Shown here: piece by piece, positions 1 to 8,942 of the stretch
Position numbering within the stretch: the first letter of the stretch is position 1
Layout of the letters: each line of letters begins with the position of its first letter
Assembly (NCBI GenBank): GCA_002286855.1
Contig: NRSV01000158.1
Location: forward strand, 1 to 23,385
Reading direction: 5' to 3'
Length of the DNA stretch: 23,385 nucleotides
Source: Bipolaris cookei
Lineage: Eukaryota > Ascomycota > Dothideomycetes > Pleosporales > Pleosporaceae
Made by a program: the position numbers and the translations under genes
Notes under the pieces: model-generated
Database searches by the model: none
What the model was told of the DNA's origin: nothing
Seen by the model: the letters and a program-made list of their open reading frames with translations, nothing else

Positions 1-124
1 ATTAATTTGGTATATTGTAATAGTTTATTGATTGTGATAAAAGTGCGTGATAACGTCTCGACGTTGACGCGCTGGTGGGGATACGCTCGCTCGCTTGGTA
101 CGCTCGCTCGCTTGTGAACCACGT
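1..124. mobile_element. Terminus of a Fot1/pogo-like element running off the left edge
   Basis: The sequence ends in CACGT at 120-124 followed by TA at 125-126. This is the same arrangement as the right ends of the MITE (8777) and of the element at 8802-10607. Just inside lie two copies of a GCTCGCT-rich unit spaced 17 bp apart (82-115), in the same orientation as the right arm of the MITE. The element body should therefore lie to the left, outside the window. No coding sequence is visible in 1-80. It could instead be a rearranged left end of the neighbouring transposase element at 153-1843, but the orientation argues against that. Confidence 0.45.
82..115. repeat. Two tandem 17-bp subterminal units at a transposon end
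   Basis: TACGCTCGCTCGCTTG occurs at 82-97 and again at 99-114, an exact 17-bp period. Seen directly. The position just inside an ACGT/TA terminus matches the tandem 17-bp units of other ends in the window. By inference it is a transposase-binding site pair. Confidence 0.7.
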
Positions 125-152
125 TAACCTAGATATATTATTGAACAACTAC

Positions 153-1843
153 TCATCCACGCCAGTTCTCATACTGATTTTCGTACGCCAGTACTCCAGC
201 AGCATGCATTGACGCCCATACACGCTGTAATTGTTCATGTACTGGCTTGTAAGCTTGGAAATGCTGCTTCTTTTTCCCAATAGGCATTCTCTTCATCTTT
301 GAATATTCGTACATCAACGCGTACATCTCATCTTTGAGCTTATTTCGCACTATTTTACGTGCTGAATGGGAGTAGATAACTCCTATTGATGATTTAAGAA
401 TCGTACCGGTGCGTTGTTGCCGTGATCGCCGTGATTGCGCAATTCACCAATTGCTTGATCTCCAGCTACAGACATATTATACGCTCCAAACAACTTACGT
501 TTTACGTTCTCACTAAGTTCCTCATTCTCCATACAGTGATCAATATTGCGCTTAAGCGTACGGATCGTCAAAGGCGTGTTCAGCTCTGGTGGTGATGATG
601 TTCTACCAGGAGTAGCGTTATTACTACTATCACTGCTACTACTGCCAGTGTCTTGGCAGTCAGCATCCCAATCAGCAAAATCTCTCTGTATATTGTTCTT
701 GACGCGCTTGATATCCAATGGATATAATCCTGAGTCCCGCCAGCTTTTTTGTATTGTACGGGACTTGAATGTGTGCGCGCGGATTGACTCGATAGCAGCC
801 AAGAACTCAACCTTGTTGAAAGCTGTACAGCCTGTTCGGGTTGCATGATCAACGCCCTGCACGCGCCAGTGCTTGTACGGCTGGAAACAGCCCACATCGA
901 GCGGTTGGAGAAAGTGAGATGTATGTGGAGGCAGGCGATAGGCAATAACCTTATGATCCTCAAGGACTTCTAGAAACTCTTGGGTGCAGTGTGAATCAAG
1001 TCCGTCAAACAAAAGCAGCCGATATACCCCTTGAGTATGCTTTTGGCTCTGTTGTACAAAGTGCTTCACCAACTCATAACTCAATTGATCGTTTGTATAG
1101 CCGCTATCACTATGCGCGATAAGATAGTTATCAGGCAAATCAGTGAAGTAGCGCTCAAGGAGTTTGTCGCCCTCAATGATGATCATTGGTGGGATAGCGC
1201 AGCCCGCAGCGTTCACGCACTCAGTTACAGTCAACGATGTACGATCGTCAGGCGTTGATAGATATACTCGGCGGCGTGGCTCAAACGTTATAACCCACTG
1301 GTCTTTCCCCATACCAATACGAAAGCCAGTCTCATCAAAGTTCCAGATGTCTGATGGTGGGATCCCATGCTGCTGAGTCAGGCTAGTAAAGGTATTAAAC
1401 CACTGAACTATAGAGTCTGGATCATGCGCGAGTGCGCGATTAAGATTGAGAGATCGCTGTCGTCGTACGTGGAGTTCAGGTTACCGTTTGAGCCATCGTT
1501 TTGCCCATCGCGAGCTTGCAGTTGGTGGAGGTCCATGACCATCATGAGCTTGTTGAAGGAGATAATTGGCACATGATACAATCATGGGCAGTCGTACACA
1601 AACGCCAATTTCATCAAGGCGTGCGATATAATCGTAGAGTGCTTGATCTTGAGCCTCAGCAAGCTTATACGTGCCAGACGGACGTTCAGGACGTGTTGGG
1701 CGGCCCTTTGATCGGGCGAGTAATCGCTGGTATGGAACACCGTGTTCACGCGCAAGCTTCTTAAAATTGGGCTTTGGAATATCTTTGATAGACTCTAAGA
1801 TCTCTGCAATGCGATTGTCAAGTGAGGTTTGTGACCGGGCCAT
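153..1843 (-). pseudogene. Fot1/pogo-like DDE_1 transposase, one stop and one frameshift
   Basis: The start is the ATG at 1841-1843, beginning MARSQTSLDNRIAEI. An N-terminal HTH/CENP-B-like region of about 120 residues ends at an in-frame TAA (1481-1483). The same frame then continues through IWNFDETGF (first catalytic Asp), LLFDGLDSHC (second Asp; the usual His of DGH is Leu) and HFLQPLDVGCF (third Asp), and stops at 383-385. A frame one base shifted carries on with GVIYSHSARKIV and a basic tail to a TGA at 153-155. The total length of 1691 bp fits about 563 codons minus one base. The product would cut and paste a Tc1/mariner-superfamily element. The TAA could come from CAA by a C-to-T change. 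No matching terminal inverted repeats were found on both sides. This copy is much less damaged than the one at 8943-10526. Confidence 0.85.
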
Positions 1844-1905
1844 TTTGTGGGCTATAAGAGCTGATTAAAGTAGCAGAGTTATGAGAAAATATCGTATTGA
1901 GGGTC

Positions 1906-1962
1906 GGCACTCGCCACAGGCGAGTGTCAGCGCAGCTGACTTGGCTGAGTCATTCAGTCAAG
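1906..1962. repeat. Two adjacent hairpin-forming inverted repeats
   Basis: CACTCGCC (1908-1915) pairs with GGCGAGTG (1919-1926) across a 3-nt loop, and the stem extends to about 10 bp with one G-T pair. Next to it, 1940-1948 pairs with 1954-1962 (9 bp, one G-T pair, 5-nt loop). The 1844-2099 interval holds no supported gene. The hairpins may be remains of a foldback element or of a transposon end between the transposase and the NB-ARC relic. No function can be assigned. Confidence 0.5.
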
Positions 1963-2099
1963 CCTTAGCACGGATAAGCTCCGCATGTTACCGGCGCATG
2001 CGGTACAGTAAGCTGAAGCTCAATCAGTGAGTTCTCCGATGACATCTCAGTCACGCGGGCGAGCGCACTACTTGATTCGCGCAGCTGCTCGTTGACTAA

Positions 2100-3646
2100 G
2101 TAAGTTACAGGGAACGAGAGGTAGGCTTACAGCTCGCTGAACTAGAAGCGAAGTTCTTTAGCAACACACAGACTACCTCGACGCTTGCAATAGTCGGGCC
2201 TGGCGGAACAGGTAAATCGCAGCTCGCGCTCGAGGTTGCATACAGAACACTGGAGAAACACAAACATTGCTCAGTCTTTTGGGTCGATGCGAGCGACAAA
2301 GACAGTCTCGACTAGTCCTACACTAGTGTTGCACAGAAGCTCGGCATTCATCGTTGTGACAGTGACCAGGCAGATATAGAGCAGATCGTGAAACGTTACA
2401 GCAAAGCTGAGTGCGCGACAGTGTTTACTAATCTTCAACAACGTCAAGGACACAACTATCCAGCATGGTGGCTCGTCAACGGCAGAAGCTGCAGACTTGG
2501 CCGACTTTCTGCCGCACTCTAAGCTGTGTTCTGTTATTCTCACAACAATAGAAAGCAATACGGCTAAGACGCTTGCTCCACAAGATGTGGTAGCGCTGCG
2601 TGAGTTGACGTCAGACACGGCGCTGAGGATGTTACGATCCCGTTTGACAACGCCGCTCTCTAATGCTAAGCAGCCGGCAGCCATACGCTTGCTAATAGAA
2701 CTATCGCACCTGCCTCTAGCAGTGTCGCAAGCGGCAGCGTGCATGAACGCAAGCAATATGACAGTGCAGCAGTACCAAGCACGACTACACGATCATGACC
2801 AAGCAGCTCTTGAGCACAGCAATGACTTACGTGAAGGCGAGCAGGGAGAGTCTAGTCTGAGAAAGGCTGTAGCTGCTACATTATCTCTTTCTACGGATCA
2901 AGTCCGGCAGAGCAACGCTATTGCTGTAGAGCAGCTTTACGTTGCTGCGTGCGTAGACCGAAAGGATATTCCGCTCGATCTGCTTGAGGCAGCTTCGCTG
3001 CAGACCTGTGTAGATACGATCATGATACTTGACAGGTATGCGCCCATCACAAGGCGACCTGCTGAGTCAGCATTCGACGTGCATAGACTGGTGCACCAAG
3101 CCTTACGAGAGCAGCTGCAGGTGCAGGGAAGGCTTCACGAATGCACTCAACGCACAGCCACGCAGCTGCTCCAGGTGTTTCCAAACAGCGATCATAGTAA
3201 CAGAAGCAAATGGAGGCGACTGCTGCCGCACGCTCAATATGTACTGTCGCAGTGAGAAGAACGATAACGAAGAGGGAACAAATCTTGCAGAAGATTGTGC
3301 TAGGGCTCTGCAAAGCGATGGATAATATAAGAGAGCTGAAGAGCTCTATATGCAAGTGATGGAGTCTAGGAGGAGAGTGCTGGGTAGCGAGCACCCCAAC
3401 ACGCTCACCAGCGTGTACTACCTTACTCACCTATTTACGACGCTCTATGACTATAAGGAATCTTTTAATCTATATAGCAGAGCGTGTGACGAGTACAGCG
3501 TTGTCCTCGGAGAGTATCACCCCACTGCCCGAGCATGTCGTCAACACCGTAATGAAGTGCTTTTGTCACATGAGCAGTCTCGACTGGCAAGTTCCAGACG
3601 GGGAGCTCGAAGCATAGGAGAAGCTGAGCGAGTAGTATTTAGCTAG
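2100..3646 (+). pseudogene. Degenerate NB-ARC/TPR (fungal NLR-like, STAND NTPase) gene
   Basis: The first open stretch reads LAELEAKFF and then IVGPGGTGKSQLALEVAY, a clear Walker A P-loop. It is broken by TAG at 2313-2315. About position 2420 the frame shifts into CLLIFNNVKD, a Walker B-like strand where the family usually has Asp at the first Asn. It continues through LSHLPLAVSQAAA (GLPLA-like motif), a winged-helix-like stretch, and DVHRLVHQALR (MHD-like position), ending at 3255. A second shift near 3250 enters two TPR_10/12-like repeats with GSEHPNTLT and GEYHPTARA signatures, interrupted by TAA at 3323-3325 and ending at 3644-3646. Intact relatives are STAND ATPases linked to nonself recognition and programmed cell death in fungi. 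The N-terminal effector domain is absent. Two frameshifts and two internal stops make it non-functional. Confidence 0.82.
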
Positions 3647-4928
3647 ATGTACAGCTTTGTGCAAGGGTAAGTAGGCATGCCTTCCTCTATCACTTTATCA
3701 GTATATTTAGTAGCATAGCAAATTAGTTTTAGAGTTGGAGTACATTAACATACTGAAGTACTTAGTGGCTTTACATAATAGGGGCTGTGCGTAGTAGAGA
3801 TTGGGGACTTGAGACTGTGCTATAATTACTTGCAGTGCCGGGAATAACAGTAGCCCCAAGCATTACTCCCAGCGCCACGATCCTCAGCCACAGTGCGCAG
3901 CAAGGGCTGCAGACATCTCAGCACGCCACTGCAGCTGAAAACTTGCTTAATATGCACGGATAGTGAGTTGAGTCCAAACGATTGTACTGTCCGCGCGGAG
4001 AAACTGCCACACTGCACGCTCTATACCTAAAACTAATATTTTAAGGATGGATCCTAGATCTTTGCCCTCTTAGCTAGCTTTGTAACATGCCAAACATTTT
4101 ATAAATTTGCGCTGCTACAGATGAACAGGGGGGTTTCTTAAAAAGGGTTGATTAACAGAACTAGCAAAAGGAACCACAGCATAGTAGGTGGTACGTTTTT
4201 TTGGCGCCGGGGGGGATATAGCAGAAGAAAGAGAGCTGGAGAATAGATGCACGCTGAACTGGTCGACTTGTTTGTATTGTGCGAGCATACCGGGCGCCCG
4301 GGAGAAAAGGTGTCACGTTACGCCAAGTGTCCCGACACGGAAGGTTGGACACGCACGCTGCCAAACTCGTGGGGTAGTCGGGCGCTTGATCGACCACATG
4401 TGCGGTATTATAAAGTTTTGTCTTGATTTTCGATCCTCACCTCGCTATCATGCTAGGGTACGCATAGGCCCATGAGTGCGTGAATATTTGCTGGCTGAGG
4501 CTGAGGCTGTCTGCTGCGTCCACCGCATGCCCACCACCTTGTCACACTGCATCTTCTAAACGCTGCTGCACCCCGCACATCTTGCTGCTGCTCGCTTTCT
4601 ATATGGGGCTCCGTTGCAAATCCGCCTGTAGCGTATTGATAACTATGCACGCTACTCGCAGCCATTAGATAGCCATAGATGCTCGACAAGACATGCAGAC
4701 CGCCCCATAGCCTCAGCCTGGCGAAGCGAGTATCTGTCTTAGCAAAATCTGCACGTCGTTGATGGCCGAAGGCTAGGTGTAGATGAGAATGAGACGGTCG
4801 ACTTCCACCTCAGTATCCTTCACTACACTACACACTAGTTAGCTGGCTCTGTAGGTAGATCTGCTCTCTGTTCTTTTCTCGTAATTGCAAATGCTTTGCA
4901 CCAAACATGGTCCTTTCGCCATGTCTGA
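3647..4928. other. Gene-poor interval, nothing recognised
   Basis: About 1.3 kb between the NB-ARC relic and the LINE fragment. The only open frames are short, lack recognisable motifs and overlap on both strands. No tRNA, inverted repeat or transposon end was recognised. Confidence 0.5.
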
Positions 4929-6005
4929 GCGCAACTCACTATACCCAACGGAAACAATCTTGTTTTGCATTCTGCTGACCACCTCCCCAACCCATCTCAC
5001 ATGATCATCAAGCCTACTACAAATATCTCTATATCAAAGAAATCTAAAGAAGAAGAGGCAGCCACACACAAAGATTATATCCAAACGATAGAGGATAACT
5101 CTATAGTAATCTACTCAGACGCCTCAAAAACTAAAGACGGAGACGGGATCGGAGTAGGCCTAGCAGTCTATAACCCAAACCAAGAAGAAATCTACGCAGA
5201 GACAAAGAATATAGGCGAGCACCAACTCGTCTATAATGGAGAGCTTGAAGGCATTACAGCAGCGTTTGAACACGCCGCTAAAACAGCCCAAAAAGGTCAG
5301 AACATCCACGTCTACGCTGAAAACCAAGCTGCGATCTATAGGCTCTAGAGTCTATCAGATAAGCCTGGCCAGCAGTGGGTGATTCGGTGCCAAAAAGCAG
5401 CAAAAGCTATCCTAAACAGAAAAGCGAAGATCTTCTTGAAATGGGCGCCAGGCCATACAGATATCGAAGGAAACGAAAAAGCAGACTCCTTAGCAAAGGA
5501 AGCTACAAAACAAACACCAAAAAAATCACAAACAAGCCTAGCCTTCCTAGGCACCAAGATCAAGCTCCTTCAACGAGCCAGCCAAGCAGAAGAGTGGAGA
5601 AAGTACAGGGAAAAAGCAAGAGAGAGAAAGACTAGCCATAACACCTGGATTCTGCTGCTGATTGGCTGAGTGCTACCGAGGTACTACACGTACGCTAGCC
5701 ACCTATGATATATTCTGTTGACGAATTTCTGTTCTGATTCCTTACGCAACGTCTTGAGTCTTCACAGATAGTGTACGTAGCAATTCACCAACGCTTCCCA
5801 AAGCTTTTGGATTCGTGCTCCTAGCATCTTGTGACACTGCGGCTTCTACAGCGCAGAAAGAAACCAGCTAAAAAAGACTCTAGACCAAAAAGTACTCAAA
5901 CTCCCACTTCTACTCCATACTACGAGCGGTATAGAAGCTACTTTGGCTTTCATTACTAGCACGAGGATAGGAACAAGAAAGTGGCACCTCGGCCAAGAAG
6001 GATAG
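4929..6005 (+). pseudogene. LINE (Tad1-like) ORF2 fragment: RNase H domain and C-terminal tail
   Basis: One frame holds a type I RNase H domain: VIYSDASKTKDG (first Asp), VYNGELEGI (Glu), YAENQAAIYRL (where the family has Asp, here Glu) and WAPGHTDIEGNEKADSLA (His and last Asp). It is interrupted by TAG at 5346-5348 just after the AENQAAI motif. After a stop near 5669 the same frame resumes, with further stops, to TSGIEATLAFITSTRIGT and RKWHLGQ, ending at TAG 6003-6005. That tail resembles the end of fungal LINE polyproteins with RNase H. The reverse transcriptase part is missing, so this is a 5'-truncated copy, as is usual for LINEs. The frame is open from 4929, but no start codon of its own is expected. 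The residues are read directly; the Tad1-like assignment is from memory of the family. Confidence 0.78.
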
Positions 6006-6311
6006 AAAGAAAAACAAGAGAAACAACAATAAAAGAAGAAAAATAAAGAAGAATTCGATTTGATTTTATTAGCGCTATTTCCTTTCCCCTAAGAGAGCCC
6101 GCTGGAAGGTAGCCTAGCTGCCCTACATCTCTCCCTGTTACCAAACTGCTCTTTAGCACCAGGCGTCTAGAAAGCTAGCAATAGCTTAGCTAGTCAAAGG
6201 CCGAAGCACCACAGTCACACAATACAGCACAAAGTACCAAATTGTAACTAGTTAGATAGAACAGCCTTTGGCCAAAGTCTTACATAGCCAACGGCTGATA
6301 CAGGACTATAA
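6006..6311. other. LINE 3' flank / intergenic, nothing recognised
   Basis: A/G-rich just after the LINE frame (6006-6050), possibly the LINE 3' untranslated end. No poly(A) tail or target-site duplication is certain, and no gene was seen. Confidence 0.4.
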
Positions 6312-6386
6312 TGGAATAATAATGATAGGACGGGACCGGAATATCTTCAGCTTTTCCCTCCAGTACTGCAGACTCAAAACAGGCAT

Positions 6387-7351
6387 GTGCTAAAAGGAGG
6401 CCCGCTCGCACTCTATGAGGCTGCCTTTGTCACAGCCTTCCAGGGCCTTTTTCTCCAGTTGGTCTTCTGGGGCATCTATGCTGGCCTCGTCGGCTTTTCA
6501 ATGAAGCGCATGATGGACCTCCATTATCTGTCTCTGATGTTCACAATAACATTCTTACTGCTCACCATTCACTTTCTTTCCGACCTAGAACTGAATTCGA
6601 GCAAGTTGATATTCTTCACACAGCATGTTGGGATCGAATACCTCATTGCTGTTCGAGTGCTGCTGCCTTCGTCCTTTGTTCGACAGTGGACTGGCTATAT
6701 TTTTTTCGCCGTCTGGCTGTTGGTCGTGGGGTCAACTTGTGTGACTGTTAGCAACCATGCTGTTTACTTTGCTATTGCAATGGCGAGCTTATCTGACGTC
6801 TTAGTATCTGTCTGTGGGCTGGTGTTGATGGGCAGGAAACTGAAGCAAAAACAAGCAACTCGGCTTACTGGCCAAAAATTGACTGTCGAGGCCATATCCG
6901 GCCTTGGTTTCTTAATTCATGGTAATGTCTGAGCCCAACAATGATGTCTTTCATGACTGACATGTTTCCCACAGGTCTCTCGGCTCTGCCAAATACCGTA
7001 GTCATAGTCTTGATCATCAAGACGCAGAACCCATCTTCTTACTTTGGAATGATATGGACTGGCATTGCCATGGCCGGCTTGTTGTCTGCTGGACTTCAGC
7101 TACCCGTAGCAGGCATGTACTTTGAAAACATCAGCTGTTGCTGCAGGCGCCGACGAAAGACGTTCCTGGGAGATGTTGGCTGGGAGGAGTCAGAGTATCA
7201 AGAAGAAATGGTAATGCTTGAGAAGGGTAAGGCGGATTTGGAGGGAAGAAAAAAATCTGAGACAAGTGAGCAGTCACTAATGCCGCCAAACCATGTGTAC
7301 GCTACCTTTCACTTACCACCTAGAGTTGTTTCATCATACCCACAACGATAG
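6387..7351 (+). CDS. Multi-pass (about 7 TM) membrane protein, unknown function
   Basis: Two exons: up to 6921 and 6975-7351. The 53-nt intron 6922-6974 starts GTAATG, has a CTGAC branch-like motif and ends CCCACAG. Splicing joins GFLIHG to LSALPNTVVIVLI in frame. Hydrophobic segments suggest about seven membrane spans, among them LFLQLVFWGIYAGLVGF, SLMFTITFLLLTIHFL, YIFFAVWLLVVGSTCV, YFAIAMASLSDVLVSV, and a span that the splice completes. The tail is hydrophilic and starts CCCRRRRK, a Cys-basic patch that could be palmitoylated at the inner membrane face. The 5' end is unresolved. The frame is open back to 6312 without an ATG, position 6387 is GTG, and the first in-frame ATG is 6501, which would cut the first span. 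A 5' exon or LINE-caused truncation is possible. No characterised family is recognised. Confidence 0.6.
6922..6974 (+). other. Intron in the membrane-protein gene
   Basis: The donor is G|GTAATG and the acceptor CCCACAG|GT, phase 1. Removing it links two open frames that each encode membrane spans. A stop codon (TGA) inside the intron ends the unspliced frame at 6930-6932. Confidence 0.75.
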
Positions 7352-8090
7352 GCTACGAGCAGTGAGAATACCAAGCCTATTTGACCCAAGTCTTAGCTAT
7401 AGACGCAGCAGTGTACGAGTACGGCGAGTATGTATCCAATTGTAGGCTGTTTGATAATCGAAAACGTTTCGTAGCATGTTATACTTCTGCGCCATCTGTA
7501 GTAAGCTGAAAGAGTTTATTTCAAGTGCGACGGTACAATTTACCATTGGAATGAATAGGTTTGCTATAATTGTATACATTCTTTCCTACCCATATTGGTA
7601 TCGCACATGTACATACCTCAATATCAGTAAGATACTCTCGGGCCTGGACCTAATACCCTCCTACCAAAGTGCGTCCCTCATTTAACTCTCCTAGTATTCT
7701 TAGCAGTGTCCGTATCTGCTTCTAGGTTTCGATATGTGTAATTTATATTTCGGCTTGTAATCTTGTTAAGAGAGAAACAAATCGTGTCTTGGTTTGACAA
7801 CACGTTGATTTCAAGCACGGTAGGAGATTGCACAGCCATATTATATAGACATGAACTACCAGTGTAATGGGCTAGACGCCATTTGGTAGAGCTCCTTGAT
7901 GGTATCTCGGCGCGCAATCACAGAATCCGGGTGGAGGCCATAGTACCCAGATTCTGCCCATCCGAACCGCGTTCGGACGCAGCGCTCAGACATAACGCTC
8001 GGATCAACAAGAAAGTACATTTCTCCGATCCGTGCGTAGATATAAGCTCTTAGGTAGATAGCTGTTAGCTCTCTATCGAACACAATCTTG
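7352..8090. other. Intergenic, nothing recognised
   Basis: AT-rich sequence between the membrane-protein stop and the transposase scrap. The short open frames on both strands have no recognisable domain. Confidence 0.45.
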
Positions 8091-8311
8091 TTACACCCGG
8101 CGCGCTCCCTTCTTTGCCTTCTTCCCATCACTATGCGCCCCAAGCTGCCTTAGAGTTGCTAATCGCTCTCCCTCCTCTACTATTAGAGTCACTTCCTTCT
8201 GAACTCGCTTTCTTTTGTGCGATTCTCGTCGCGTGGCGGCTTCATTAGCTACTTCAAGCTCAGCGTTGCGCTTTTGCGCCAACACCAGATTGTGCGCAAT
8301 TATAATTGTTA
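8091..8311 (-). pseudogene. C-terminal scrap of a Fot1-like transposase
   Basis: The minus strand encodes LAQKRNAELEVANEAATRRE followed by SHKRKRVQKEVTLIVEEGER and GKKAKKGARRV, then a stop. The coiled-coil/basic pattern with EAATRR..KRKRVQ matches the segment just before the zinc knuckle of fungal pogo/Fot1-type transposases. The copy at 19888-20807 has the comparable EAATKRRQRKKKRIQ. No catalytic domain is present, and the expected zinc knuckle is absent. It ends close to the ACGT motif at 8312 and the MITE insertion at 8338. Confidence 0.6.
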
Positions 8312-8339
8312 ACGTCAGCGTATAGCGAGCTGATCAGTA

Positions 8340-8777
8340 ACGTGTGTGCATAGCGAGCGCGCCAGCTAAGCGAGCGCGCCACCCTAAATCTCACCAAAAA
8401 CCCCCAACTACAAAGGTCTATATCTCAACAACTATACATTAGAATTGTCTAGAAATCCAGTAGTTATAAAGGCTGCATCTATATAAATAAAAAGACGTTA
8501 GAGTTACATAACAATAGCTATAATAGTAATAAACTTAATAAGAGATAGCAGAAATACAGGGATTATTCTAGCATACTTTTCTATATTTGTATAATTGTAT
8601 GTTGGAATAGTCTTAAAACTTGAGGTAACAGCGAGATTGTTACAAGTATTAGACTTATAGATTTCTAGACAATTCTAATGTATAGTTGTTGAGATATAGA
8701 CCTTTGTAGTTGGGGGTTTTTGGTGAGATTTAGGGTGGCGCGCTCGCTTAGCTGGCGCGCTCGCTATGCAGTCACGT
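8340..8777. mobile_element. 438-bp MITE with 118-bp inverted arms (mariner/Fot1 type)
   Basis: Flanked by TA at 8338-8339 and 8778-8779, the target duplication of the Tc1/mariner superfamily. The arms 8340-8457 and 8660-8777 are reverse complements with two mismatched positions (8345-8346). The centre of about 200 bp is AT-rich and non-coding. The ends begin ACGTG, as do those of the element at 8802-10607, so a Fot1-like transposase probably mobilised it. The arms carry tandem 17-bp subterminal units (8352-8385 and 8732-8765). The near identity of the arms and lack of transition scars suggest a recent insertion, or escape from RIP because it is short. Confidence 0.88.
8352..8385. repeat. Tandem 17-bp units in the left MITE arm
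   Basis: AGCGAGCGCGCCA starts at 8352 and again at 8369, a 17-bp period; the mirror copy is at 8732-8765. The unit is related in sequence (AGCGAGCG) to the pair at 82-115 and to the ends of the element at 19784-20868. Confidence 0.75.
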
Positions 8778-8942
8778 TAGCCTAGGTGAAAATGGTTAAT
8801 AACGTGTTTCACCACCGAACCGGCAGCTTTCCCACTCCCCTGCGCCTTTCTATCTATACTACTCACGACTACCACAGTTTCTGTTATTAAGTAGATTATG
8901 ATATTGTTTCTCTAAATCATCGCTATCCTCCACATCCTCTAA

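Noticed and set aside
2271..2756. 161-codon minus-strand frame
   Set aside because: Antisense to the NB-ARC relic, whose P-loop and ARC motifs are on the plus strand.
7856..8143. 95-codon minus-strand open frame
   Set aside because: Overlaps the transposase scrap in another frame and shows no domain or splice support.
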